Shown in pieces: positions 32,358-42,731 of a stretch of DNA of 64,000 nt. The notes under the pieces are model-generated. The model was not told the origin of the DNA, searched no databases, and saw nothing but the letters and a program-made list of their open reading frames with translations. Made by a program: the position numbers and the translations under genes. This stretch comes from Pseudomonas songnenensis. GTDB lineage: Bacteria; Pseudomonadota; Gammaproteobacteria; Pseudomonadales; Pseudomonadaceae. The stretch spans positions 1 to 64,000 of the forward strand of contig NZ_RFFN01000001.1 in the NCBI RefSeq assembly GCF_003696315.1. Reading direction: 5' to 3'. Within the stretch, counting starts at the first letter, position 1. Each line of letters begins with the position of its first letter.

Positions 32358-32541
32358 CGCCGCCGGCCGGGCGGCGAAGGCGCATGACGTGTCGTCCCGC
32401 CCGAATCTGCTGCGACGTTCTCAGCCTTTTCATCCCGTTGCCAGGCGCGCTGGAGCCCGCCGAAGCGCGCTGCTAGAGTGCCGCCGCTTGCCAACCACCG
32501 GCTGACAGGACGTCTGCCCAGCCGCCGCACAGGATGCTTCC

Positions 32542-34023
32542 ATGAAAAAGCTTGCACTCGCCGTTGCCGTATCGCTGGCGCTCTTCGGCGCCGCCACCGT
32601 CTACACCAGCACCCAGGTCGAATCGACCGCCCGCGATGCCGTCGACCAGGCCAACCTCAAGCTGCGCGAGATGAGCGTCGGCGCGGCTGCCGATGTCAGC
32701 CTCACGCTGCTCAGCTTCGAGCGCGGTCTGCTGTCCAGCGCCGCGCGCTACCAGATCGACTTCAACATCCCGGATGACGAAGGCAACGACCGTCAGTACA
32801 GCCTGCTGCTGAACGATCGCCTCGAACACGGCCCGTTCCCCGTATCGCGCCTGGCCCGTGGCCAGCTGGTGCCGGTTGCCGCGCAGAGCCACTTCGAACT
32901 CGAGCGCACCCCGCTGACGCAGAAGCTGTTCGATGCCGCCGCCGGCAACGTGCCGCTGGTGGGCGAGGTGACCATCGGCTACGACGGCGGCCAGTCCGGC
33001 GATCTGCGTACCCCTGCCTTCAACATCGAGGATGAAGACGGCAGCATGCGCATCGCCCCCGCCACCCTCAATTTCGCGGCAGACAAGGACGGCAGCAATG
33101 TGCGCATGGACGGCCAGTTGGCCGAAGTCGATTTCGATCGGAAGCGCACCGACAGCGGTCAGCCGGTACAGGTGAGCCTGCGCGGCATCGGCCTGAGTGC
33201 GGACAAGCAGGACTATGCCGATGGCATCGGCTTCGGACCGTCCGCCATCACCCTGGAGCGCATGGATATCAAGGCGGGCGACGAACCGGCCGTGGTCATC
33301 CAGAACGCCTCGGTCGACGAGGTGCTGAGCCGCGGCAGCCGTGGTCTCGACCAGACCATCGCCTACCGCATCGGCGAGATCAGCGCCAAAGGCCAGACCT
33401 TGCGCAACCTCGCCCTCGCCTTCAGCCTGCGTAACCTCGAGGAAAGCAGCCTCAAGGCGCTGGTGGCCAGCTACAGGGAAATTCTCGACGGCAATGCCAC
33501 GCCGCAGGAGTCCTTCGCCGGCATGACCGACGCCCAGCAGCAGGAACTGCAAACCCGTGCTCTTGAGCTGCTCGAACACAAGCCCAGCCTGGCCCTCGAC
33601 GAGTTCGGCTTCGAGACCGCCCACGGCTCCGCCCGCCTGTCCGTCGTGCTCGACCTGCAGTCCCCGAGCGCAGAGGCTTTCACCCCGGATGCGATGATCA
33701 CCAGCATGCTCGCCTCGCTCAAGGCCGACGCCGGTATCGACAAGGATCTGGTGCGTGACATCGCCGGGCTGGTTGCGCAGAACAACCGGCGTGACGGCCA
33801 GCTCGACCTGACGGCACTGCAGCAGGAAGCGGACGCCGCCACCGAGCTGTTCAGCGGCATGGCGCTGAACACCGGCTGGTCGCGCCTGGAAGGCGAGCGC
33901 CTGGTCAGTTCGCTGCACTACGCCAACGACAAGGTGACCTTCAACGGCCGTGACATGAGCGTGCAGGAATTCGTCGGTTTCGCCTTCGGCTCGGCGCACA
34001 ACGCCGGTCTGCTCGGCCAGTAA
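32542..34023 (+). CDS. DUF945 (YdgA-like) family protein
   Basis: 493 residues. An N-terminal signal anchor (KKLALAVAVSLALFGAATVY) is followed by a long, mostly beta region and a C-terminal part where a second domain repeats similar short strands. Length and N-terminus fit the DUF945/YdgA family of periplasmic, inner-membrane-anchored proteins of unknown role. No catalytic motifs are seen. It stands alone, followed by a 420-base gap. Confidence 0.78.
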   Translation: MKKLALAVAVSLALFGAATVYTSTQVESTARDAVDQANLKLREMSVGAAADVSLTLLSFERGLLSSAARYQIDFNIPDDEGNDRQYSLLLNDRLEHGPFPVSRLARGQLVPVAAQSHFELERTPLTQKLFDAAAGNVPLVGEVTIGYDGGQSGDLRTPAFNIEDEDGSMRIAPATLNFAADKDGSNVRMDGQLAEVDFDRKRTDSGQPVQVSLRGIGLSADKQDYADGIGFGPSAITLERMDIKAGDEPAVVIQNASVDEVLSRGSRGLDQTIAYRIGEISAKGQTLRNLALAFSLRNLEESSLKALVASYREILDGNATPQESFAGMTDAQQQELQTRALELLEHKPSLALDEFGFETAHGSARLSVVLDLQSPSAEAFTPDAMITSMLASLKADAGIDKDLVRDIAGLVAQNNRRDGQLDLTALQQEADAATELFSGMALNTGWSRLEGERLVSSLHYANDKVTFNGRDMSVQEFVGFAFGSAHNAGLLGQ

Positions 34024-34443
34024 CGCCAGGCGGCGGCTGCCACCGCACAGAGCGAACGACCCGCGGCCCTGTTCAGCACTTCGCTGGGCAGGGCCGCATC
34101 GCCTGGGCCCGCTGCGGCCGTTCCGATCATCTGCACCACCCTGCTACCGCCCTGGCCTCGCCTGGCCCTCGGGGCCGCTTCCTGCAGCTGCCGGCGACCG
34201 CGCGGCCGAGCAAAAAATGCCCGCGCGTCGTCCTGACCCGGTATTCACCTGCGCTCCGTCAGGTGGCTGGAACCATCGTCGCCATCGCCGCCTCTGCTGA
34301 ATATGCAAACGCGCCAGGCCTGATCGGCTTCGCTGATTACGCCCTGCCGCAGCGAGGGAAACGCACGCTCAACCCCACCATGCAGCTTCGCGCTGGTGGA
34401 TAGCCGCCCCGCGAGGTTTCCATTCAAAGGTTCCGCTTGTCCG
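34024..34443. other. Intergenic stretch without a recognised gene
   Basis: About 420 bases between the DUF945 gene and the hybrid kinase. It contains one inverted repeat, gcggccctg / cagggccgc (34063-34071 and 34089-34097, loop 17), that could serve as a 3' hairpin for the upstream gene. I see no convincing small gene or RNA. Confidence 0.5.
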
Positions 34444-36489
<2,046 letters not shown>

Positions 36490-36500
36490 TTGGTGTCCGG

Positions 36501-37388
36501 CTACGCGCCCAGGCGCTCGCTGAGAAAGTCGATAAAGCAGCCGATGCGCGAAGCCAGCGCGGTGTTGCGGTAGTACACCGCATTGATCGGCTGGCGCACG
36601 TCGACGCGCTGCGCCGCCAGCACCTCCATCAGCTCGCCGCGCTGGCGATCCTTGTCCGTCATGAAGTCGGACAGGCACACCAGCCCCTCGCCGGCCAGCG
36701 CCAGTTCACGCGCTGTATCGCCGCTGGAGACACGCAGCGCCGGGGTGATCCGCCAGCTCTCGCCCAGTGCATGGCGCAGCGGCCACTCGTTGAGCCGGTC
36801 CGGCTCGGTAAAGCCGATCAGGCTGTGCTCCGCCAGGTCCTCGACCTGCTGCGGTGCGCCATGCCGCGCCAGATAGGCCGGGCTCGCCAGCACCCTACGC
36901 ATGGTGTGGCACAGCGGCCGTGCATGCAGGCTGGAATCGGGCAGCGGGCCGATGCGGATGGCCAGGTCGGTGCGCCGCTCCAACAGGTCGATGATGCGGT
37001 CGTCGCTGTACAGCTCCAGCTCGATCTGCGGGTAGCGCACGCGAAAGTCACCGATCAGCGGCGCGATCACATGCAGCATGAACGGCGAGGCGGTGTTGAC
37101 CCGCAGGCGCCCTGCCGGTGTCTGCCGCCGCAGCGCCATCTGCTCCTCGGCCTCCTCCACGCTGGCCAGAATGCGCCGCGCCTGCGCCAGGAACACCTCG
37201 CCCTCCTCGGTCAGCTCGAGGCGCCGTGTGGTGCGGCGCAACAGCGTCACCGCCAGCTTGTCCTCCAGCCGACTCAACGCCCGGCTGACACCCGAGGCGG
37301 TCTGTTCCAGCTGCCCGGCCGCGGCGCTGATCGAGCCACTGTCGACCACGCTGACAAAGGCGAGCATTTCGTCGAGGTTGGTTTTCAT
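36501..37388 (-). CDS. LysR-family transcriptional regulator
   Basis: 295 residues from ATG 37388. The winged-helix DNA-binding domain is at 1-60 (LDEMLAFVSVVDSGSISAAA, followed by SRALSRLEDKL), with a periplasmic-binding-like effector domain behind. Members with this N-terminus often control a neighbouring oxidoreductase or transporter, but the divergent side here carries only the DUF421 gene on the same strand. Target unknown. The stop lies 11 bases from the kinase stop. Confidence 0.9.
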   Translation of the reverse strand: MKTNLDEMLAFVSVVDSGSISAAAGQLEQTASGVSRALSRLEDKLAVTLLRRTTRRLELTEEGEVFLAQARRILASVEEAEEQMALRRQTPAGRLRVNTASPFMLHVIAPLIGDFRVRYPQIELELYSDDRIIDLLERRTDLAIRIGPLPDSSLHARPLCHTMRRVLASPAYLARHGAPQQVEDLAEHSLIGFTEPDRLNEWPLRHALGESWRITPALRVSSGDTARELALAGEGLVCLSDFMTDKDRQRGELMEVLAAQRVDVRQPINAVYYRNTALASRIGCFIDFLSERLGA

Positions 37389-37520
37389 CGGTGGGAATCG
37401 CATCGAAGGGGTGGCGGGAAGCAACGAGTCTGGCGGCACCACCGCGTGGCGGCAACCGAACCGGCGCGGCCGCCCGGCGGCAGGCCCGTCGATCAGCCGC
37501 CGGTGAAGGGTGCCACGGCC

Positions 37521-38066
37521 TCAAACGCCCTTTTCGTTCGGCCCCGGCACATTCACCCCGTCCAGCGTGGAACGGCTGTCGCCGGCGCCATCTGTGATCA
37601 CGCTGAAACTGCCATCGGTTTCCAGCACCACCGCCTCGATGCCATCCAGCGCGGCCAGCCCCTGACTGCGCGCCGCAGCCCGCACCTCATCCTCGGTCAC
37701 CCGCGCCGCGCGCAAGGCATCGCCGAGAAAACGCCCGCGAAAGAACAGCAGCGCCGGCTCGCCCGTCACCGTACGCCGCACCCACGCCACCCGCACGCTG
37801 GACCAGGTGACGGCGTACTGCAGCCCGATCAACAGCGCCAAGGCCAGCACCCCCTCGGCCAGCGACACATCGCGATTGAGCAGAATCGTCGCGAAGGTCG
37901 AGCCCAGCGCCACCGTCACCACCAGATCGAACGCATTCATCTTCGACAACGTCCGCCGGCCCGACAGGCGCAACAGCAACACCAGACTGATATAGGCCAG
38001 CACGCCCACCACCAGCGTGCGTATCAGCGTCGCTCCACTACTGAAAAACATGCCTTCCACGATCAC
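37521..38066 (-). CDS. DUF421 (YetF-like) membrane protein
   Basis: 181 residues. Three hydrophobic helices at the N-terminus (about 12-34, 45-65, 70-88) include the conserved RLSGRRTLSKMNAFDLVVTV block of DUF421 proteins. A soluble C-terminal domain of about 90 residues (GEPALLFFRGRFL ...) follows. The family has no firm function. It lies upstream of and on the same strand as the LysR gene, about 130 bases apart, and borders the disrupted NERD region. Confidence 0.85.
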   Translation of the reverse strand: MIVEGMFFSSGATLIRTLVVGVLAYISLVLLLRLSGRRTLSKMNAFDLVVTVALGSTFATILLNRDVSLAEGVLALALLIGLQYAVTWSSVRVAWVRRTVTGEPALLFFRGRFLGDALRAARVTEDEVRAAARSQGLAALDGIEAVVLETDGSFSVITDGAGDSRSTLDGVNVPGPNEKGV

Positions 38067-38295
38067 CTCCGCAACTGAGCCATGCAGGGGTGGACAGGGT
38101 AGGCGGCGGGAAAGTGCAAATGGCGCAAGTGATCACGCGTAGGTGACGGCGTGAAAAACCGAGGATTGATCCATGGTCTGCTTTACCCATACGGAAGCAG
38201 TGGCTAATGTGCCATCACGCGCAGGAATTGCGCACTCGATCACGGTTCCGCTGCGACGCACGATCTGCACCGGTCCGCTACCAAGGAAGGTACAG

Positions 38296-38544
38296 ATGGC
38301 GCGTTTGTTTCCTGTTCGCTCGCAATGCCGATTCGAAACACCCGGTGAGCGGCGTTTTGCCGGGCGGCTGGAAAAGCTGCTGGAAGACGATCTACCTCTC
38401 TGCTGGAGCAACGTCCCGGTCCGGCGCCAAGGCGCGCTAACCGGCAGGAGAGTTGTAAGAATAATAATTAATCTGCCCCGTTTGTTATTTACTTCCCTTT
38501 CTATCTCTTGTTCGGTTTGGATAAGTGTATGTATCTCGATGTGA
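38296..38544 (+). pseudogene. 5' remnant of a NERD-domain nuclease/helicase gene, cut by AT-rich DNA
   Basis: An ATG with AAGGAAGGT upstream starts a frame whose first ~48 residues (ARLFPVRSQCRFETPGERRF, then LLEDDLPLCWSNVPV) match the N-terminus of Pseudomonas proteins that join a NERD domain to a UvrD-like helicase. After about 38435 the likeness stops, base composition drops, and the frame runs to a chance stop at 38544. The remaining several hundred codons are not found anywhere in the window. The native start and ribosome binding site survive, so a short peptide may still be made. Confidence 0.72.
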
Positions 38545-39371
38545 ATTTTGACTGTGAATGCGGGAGTGTCGTTGAGGATAGCTTGATATATCCGGCATCA
38601 AGATTTTCAACGGAGCAAGAGCGTAAAGCGGAGACTGAGACCGAGCATGAGCTAGAGTGTGACAGTTGCGGGCGTCCGTACATCGTTTCTCTACGAAGTA
38701 GTTTCTATGGGGTTCAGTGTTCCGTAGATAATGGAGACATTGATCCTCGGGTTGGAGTGCCGTATCCATCAGAATCTAAAGAAGAACTGCCTTGGCTCGG
38801 CGAGGACAGCCAGCGAATCCTTATTTTTCGGCAACAGTTGAAAACCATAAATTTGCTTGTCGAATCTCAGTTTTCTGAAGATGTAATTCACGGGCTATCT
38901 GTGATGCTTCATGGTCACGCCGTAGCTGCGGCTGAAGGGTATTTGTATTCAACATTCATCGAGCATGTTAAATCTTCTGATGTCTTAGTCAGGTCTTTAG
39001 TGGAAAGCGACCCGGAATTTTCAAAGAGAACGTTTTCTTTGTCGGAAATATTTTCTAGGCAGGAAGTTCTAAGTAGTGAAATTGAGAAGTATCTTAAGGA
39101 CCTAATATTTCATAATCTACATAAAACCAAAGAAATGTATAAATCTGTGCTGGGTTTCGATTTTGGAGATGTCGGCTGGTTTTTTAAGGCTATAACAATC
39201 AGGCATCATTGCGTGCACAGAGGCGGCTATGACAAAGAAGGAAACAGACTTTCAATTTCGCTTGATTCGGTGCGTGAGCTTGCTTCTAATTTAAGTGATT
39301 TGGTGGAAAGCATTGAAGTTAGGGTTAAGGATTTTGATTATAGTGGTAACCGCATTCTTTCATCTTTATAG
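38529..39371 (+). CDS. Unknown protein with zinc-ribbon-like N-terminus and HEPN-type Rx4H motif
   Basis: 280 residues from ATG 38529 (a TTG at 38508 would add seven). Cys9, Cys11, Cys44 and Cys47 form a CxC...CxxC arrangement that could bind zinc. The C-terminal half is helical and carries RHHCVH (R225 to H230), the Rx4H signature of HEPN domains, in the context IRHHCVHRGG typical of HEPN ribonucleases. An RNA-cleaving or RNA-binding role is a reasonable inference, not proof. The gene is AT-rich against a GC-rich chromosome and follows the truncated NERD gene, so it is probably acquired. No family name is recognised for the whole protein. Confidence 0.7.
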   Translation: MYLDVNFDCECGSVVEDSLIYPASRFSTEQERKAETETEHELECDSCGRPYIVSLRSSFYGVQCSVDNGDIDPRVGVPYPSESKEELPWLGEDSQRILIFRQQLKTINLLVESQFSEDVIHGLSVMLHGHAVAAAEGYLYSTFIEHVKSSDVLVRSLVESDPEFSKRTFSLSEIFSRQEVLSSEIEKYLKDLIFHNLHKTKEMYKSVLGFDFGDVGWFFKAITIRHHCVHRGGYDKEGNRLSISLDSVRELASNLSDLVESIEVRVKDFDYSGNRILSSL

Positions 39372-39591
39372 AAAAGCGGGGCAATTTATTTTTCGTCGAC
39401 TAGCTTCATAATGGTCGTAAAAAGGGATGGATGTATTTTCTGTTCCTTTCCCGCCCTGATATCCCGGCGCGTATAAATCGCCTGGCACTGCTGCCAAAAA
39501 ATAATGTCAATTTGAAAAAACATCCATGTTGCGCTCGGGTTAGCTATTCTTTAATTGCTTAATGATTATCTAAAAACTTTTGCTAAAAATT

Positions 39592-40233
39592 ATGATATTT
39601 GAATTCTGGAAGGATCTACCCGAAAAAGCGTGCATTCATCCAAAAGACATTGGTGTCCTTAATGAACATCGAGCAGTTTTTGAACTTAATGTACCTCCTG
39701 GGCATATCAACGGCCGGTTAAAAACAGCACCTGTGGTGGCGCTCTTTCTGAATCCAGGATTTGAGGAAGAAGACAGGAATATCTTTGACAGTGATAAATC
39801 CAGAGAGCGACTTTTTAAACAAATCCAAGGCGAAAGTGATTTCCCCCTTTGGTTTGCTAGATGGAAGAGATGGTTTTTGCCAAGGGTCAGAATTGGCAAT
39901 ATGACAGAAGAGCAGATTGCTAGTAATGTCTCTATATTCAATGTTTGCTCGTACGCCTCCAAGGATGCAAGACTTTTAACCCCATCAATAATTGCGAAGC
40001 TTCCGAGCTCACAAGTTGCAATCGGCTATCTTCACAGTGTATTAATTCCACAAGCTCAAAGAGGCGAGAGATTCATTGTCGTCTGTAGAGCTGCCTGGGC
40101 TTGGAATATCGATAGTTCATTAGAGTGCGAACATATAAAGTTCGTAAAAAATCCACGGGGCGGTTATTTTGGTCCTGAAATACGTGGAAAAATCGAAGCC
40201 TGGCTAAAAACAAGGCAACCTACACAAGCCTAA
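39592..40233 (+). CDS. Unknown AT-rich-island protein with LNPG motif
   Basis: 213 residues from ATG 39592 (a TTG at 39580 is possible; neither has a clear ribosome binding site). It is a soluble alpha/beta protein. VVALFLNPGFEEED (49-62) looks like a strand-loop with a conserved NPG turn; later hydrophobic strands are SIFNVCSY and FIVVCRAAW, and KNPRGGYFGP lies near the C-terminus. The order faintly recalls uracil-DNA-glycosylase-like folds, but key residues cannot be confirmed. The codon use is as AT-rich as in the gene before it, 220 bases upstream. Function unknown. Confidence 0.62.
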   Translation: MIFEFWKDLPEKACIHPKDIGVLNEHRAVFELNVPPGHINGRLKTAPVVALFLNPGFEEEDRNIFDSDKSRERLFKQIQGESDFPLWFARWKRWFLPRVRIGNMTEEQIASNVSIFNVCSYASKDARLLTPSIIAKLPSSQVAIGYLHSVLIPQAQRGERFIVVCRAAWAWNIDSSLECEHIKFVKNPRGGYFGPEIRGKIEAWLKTRQPTQA

Positions 40234-40252
40234 CAAGTGGTTTAGCCACTTG
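40234..40252 (+). terminator. Hairpin directly after the island's second gene
   Basis: caagtgg / ccacttg, a 7-bp stem with loop tttag, begins on the first base after the stop codon. There is no T-run, so termination strength is uncertain; it may also mark the island's right edge. Confidence 0.5.
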
Positions 40253-40292
40253 GTCTGCTAATTCGGTCTCGTCTACCACAAGGTAAGAACCC

Positions 40293-40859
40293 GTGCAGCT
40301 CACAACCCTCCTCGTCCCAACCTACACGCAAATGCTCAAAACCCTCTCCGGCTGGCTGAAAAAAGCGCAGGCCCAGCTACCGGAAGCGGAGGCGCAGGGG
40401 TTGTTATCCGCGCGGCTGGCGCCGGATATGTTTCCGCTGTCGACTCAGGTTCGCTTTGCCTGTGTGCAGGCGCGGGAGGCGGTGTGCCGGCTGAGGGGAG
40501 AGGCCTTTCCGGCTGTGATCAACGAGTTGCTGGACGAGGGGCGGCACGCTGGTGAGCGGCCGGGCACGCTGGCCGATGCCTATGCCCGGATCGATGAAAC
40601 GGTGGCGTTGCTCGACGGCCTCGCCGCCGATGCGCTGAATATGGAGGCGGACAAGCCGATCGCCCATGAGCTGGCAAACGGGATGATCTTCGACCTGACG
40701 GCGGAGCAGTACGCCCGTGACTGGACGCTGGCGCAGTTCTATTTCCACGTGATGACCGCGTATTCGATCCTGCGTAAGGAAGGGATCGAGCTGGGCAAGG
40801 CGGATTACGTGGCGCACATGCTGCCCTCTCTGCGGCCGGAGTCGGTTCCGAAGGGGTAA
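40293..40859 (+). CDS. DUF1993 family protein, GTG start
   Basis: 188 residues. The N-terminus VPTYTQMLKTLSGWLKKA and the later QFYFHVMTAYSILRKEGIELGKADY fit DUF1993, an all-helical family related to DinB-like folds. No function is established. An AAGGTAAG site precedes the GTG. Base composition returns to the chromosomal norm here, so this gene is outside the AT-rich island. Confidence 0.85.
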   Translation: MQLTTLLVPTYTQMLKTLSGWLKKAQAQLPEAEAQGLLSARLAPDMFPLSTQVRFACVQAREAVCRLRGEAFPAVINELLDEGRHAGERPGTLADAYARIDETVALLDGLAADALNMEADKPIAHELANGMIFDLTAEQYARDWTLAQFYFHVMTAYSILRKEGIELGKADYVAHMLPSLRPESVPKG

Positions 40860-40900
40860 TGGCTGCTCTACCGTTGTAGCTGCGCAGGCCGCTGGAGCTC

Positions 40901-40987
40901 GGATTACGGTAATCCAGGCGATGGGGCATGCCCTTGAGCCGAGGTGGCCTGGAGGTGACGCGTGGAAAAGGCTTCGCCGTTTTCCAC
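40901..40987. repeat. Palindromic intergenic elements, copy A of the GTGGAAAA repeat
   Basis: ggattacggtaatcc (40901-40915) is a short perfect palindrome. The element from 40962 to 40987 has arms gtggaaaa and ttttccac around ggcttcgcc. The latter occurs again at 42505-42530 and, slightly changed, at 50418-50443. Confidence 0.75.
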
Positions 40988-40993
40988 GCTACG

Positions 40994-41035
40994 CGCTCAC
41001 CGCTCACCGCTCACCGGTCACCGGTCACCGCTCAC
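40994..41035. repeat. Tandem 7-bp repeat, six units
   Basis: Units read cgctcac three times, cggtcac twice, then cgctcac once, followed by a partial cgct. The stop codon and last codons of the patatin gene on the minus strand lie inside the array. The 7-bp unit is not a multiple of three, so a change in copy number would shift the reading frame of the protein's end. Confidence 0.85.
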
Positions 41036-42253
41036 CGCTGAAGCGCTGCGCGCGGTTGGCGAGAGCTGCTGGCTGCGCTGCTCTGGCTTTTCAAGCCTGA
41101 GAAAAGCCCTGAGCTCGGCTTGCTTGGCCATGGCGTCCTGGTAACCCAGTTCGATCAGCTCACTGCAGTAGCCGGGTTCGAACAACAGGTAGCTCAGCAG
41201 CCCACCGCCGCCTTCGCGCGTGCCGCCAGGGCCGCGCAGGAACAGGCGCATGGCGGCGGGCAGCTCTTTTCGATGGCGGGCGGCGATCCTGTCCAGCGGC
41301 TGGCTCGGGGAAATCACCAGCACCTCGACGGGCGTCAGGCCGTAGGCGCGCTTGCGTTTTTCGGCCGGCACCAGTTGCCCCAGCAGGTTGAGGCGCTCCA
41401 GCAGTTCGATATCACTCTCGACGTTGTCGATGAAGGTGCTGTTGAGCATGTGCCCGGAGATTTGCGCCAGGCTGGGGCTGGCGCCGGTCGGCCGCGGTGT
41501 TGGAGCGGCCTCGCTCTGATCATCCACCGGGTTGCCACTGACCCCGACCACCAGCACGCGCGTGGCGCCCAGGTGCAGGGCAGGGCTGATGGGTGCGGTC
41601 TGGCGTACCGCGCCGTCGCCAAAGTACTCGCGGTTGATCTTTACCGGCTCGAAGACCAGCGGAATGGCGGTGCTGGCCAGCAAATGGGATATCCCCAGGC
41701 GGGTCGGCACACCTACCCGACGATGGCGCAGCCATGGGTCGATTGCCGCATGCCCCTGATAGAACGTCACCGCCTCGGCCGACTCGTAGCCGAATGCCGT
41801 CACCGCTATCGCGCGCAGTTGCCGCTGGCGGAGGGCCGCGGCGATGCCGGAAAAATCCAGTTCACGCTCGAGCAGCCCGGCCAGTGGCGAACTGTCGAGC
41901 AGCGCAACCGGCACCTGCTTGCCGATACCGAGCACGCTGTGGCCGAGGAAGCGGCTGGCCTGGCGCAACACGCCGGGCCAGTCGCTGCGGTAGACCTGAT
42001 CGGTATGAAAACTGCGCCACACGCTGCTCAACCGCCGCACCGCCTCGCGAAAATGCAGGGCGCCGCAGGCCAGGCTGACGGCATTGATCGCGCCCGCCGA
42101 GGTGCCGACGATCACCGGAAACGGATTGCCCGACGAGTCGGGCAGCAGATCGGCGATGGCCGACAGCACACCAACCTGATAGGCCCCTCGCGCGCCGCCG
42201 CCGGAGAGGATCAGCCCTGTGGTATCTGGGTTATTTACTGCGTCCTCGGTCAT
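41018..42253 (-). CDS. Patatin-like phospholipase
   Basis: 411 residues from ATG 42253. The oxyanion loop SGGGARG (17-23), nucleophile elbow GTSAG (50-54, Ser52) and catalytic Asp in FGDGAVRQ are all present, so an active Ser-Asp lipid acyl hydrolase is expected. A C-terminal domain of about 150 residues follows (KELPAAMRLFLRG...). No signal peptide or autotransporter barrel, so it is probably intracellular or membrane-associated. The last ~8 residues and the stop codon are formed by a 7-bp tandem repeat. Confidence 0.9.
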   Translation of the reverse strand: MTEDAVNNPDTTGLILSGGGARGAYQVGVLSAIADLLPDSSGNPFPVIVGTSAGAINAVSLACGALHFREAVRRLSSVWRSFHTDQVYRSDWPGVLRQASRFLGHSVLGIGKQVPVALLDSSPLAGLLERELDFSGIAAALRQRQLRAIAVTAFGYESAEAVTFYQGHAAIDPWLRHRRVGVPTRLGISHLLASTAIPLVFEPVKINREYFGDGAVRQTAPISPALHLGATRVLVVGVSGNPVDDQSEAAPTPRPTGASPSLAQISGHMLNSTFIDNVESDIELLERLNLLGQLVPAEKRKRAYGLTPVEVLVISPSQPLDRIAARHRKELPAAMRLFLRGPGGTREGGGGLLSYLLFEPGYCSELIELGYQDAMAKQAELRAFLRLEKPEQRSQQLSPTARSASAVSGDR

Positions 42254-42731
42254 CGTCGATTCCAGTTCGAGGTTTTCGGTAGTGCCCGGGCTTGCCGCAG
42301 GAACAATCAACAGCAGGTCATCGAAAGGGTGCGGTCGCCTCGCTGGCGACGGCGGCAGAGATTATCAACAGGGCAATACGCTACCAATCAAAACACGCCG
42401 GTGTGTCGCGCCGCTGGGTTTTATTGGGTGCTGTGTTTCGAGCTTTTACCTATGTCTTAAAGGCGGCAGCTCTTGCGGTTAGCGAGGTAGCCTGGACGTA
42501 GCGCGTGGAAAAGGCTTCGCCGTTTTCCACCCTACGCATGCACGGTGTCGGCAGAGGAGGCCGAGTGGCGTAGGGTGGACAACGCTGCGCTTGTCCACCG
42601 ATGCGAATCGACGGGCAGGGCAGGTGGTTGGCGAAACGCTCGCGGGTTCGGGGCGTCCAACCGGATGCCGCGCCCGAGCGGTCGAATTCGGGAAAGACGC
42701 CCGCCCACCCCGCCACAAAGCAGACCTCCCC
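42254..42731. other. 478-base gap with palindromic repeats, no gene
   Basis: Between the divergent patatin and ABC exporter genes. The left part (42254-42480) should hold both promoters, none of which is convincing by eye. The right part is built of repeats: the gtggaaaa palindrome at 42505-42530 followed by ccctacgc, then ggcgtagggtgg near 42567 in inverted orientation, then the pair ggtggacaa / ttgtccacc at about 42574-42598. I see no coding sequence. Confidence 0.7.
42505..42598. repeat. Composite palindromic repeat, copy B of the GTGGAAAA element
   Basis: gtggaaaaggcttcgccg then ttttccac (42505-42530), identical to copy A, is joined to cctacgc and an inverted gcgtaggg about 30 bases on. 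A second hairpin ggtggacaa / ttgtccacc follows. The nested inverted repeats resemble REP/BIME-type elements. Confidence 0.75.

Noticed and set aside
34063-34097. Hairpin after the DUF945 gene as a terminator or small RNA
   Set aside because: Stem is nine bases with a long loop and no T-run; no promoter-like sequence supports an RNA gene.
38133-38411. Minus-strand frame of 92 codons in front of the NERD fragment
   Set aside because: It is opposite the well-supported NERD start, with a serine-rich unconserved sequence and no ribosome binding site.
40860-41040. CRISPR-like repeat array
   Set aside because: The repeated units are only 7 bp and directly adjacent without spacers; it is a simple tandem repeat beside a palindrome.
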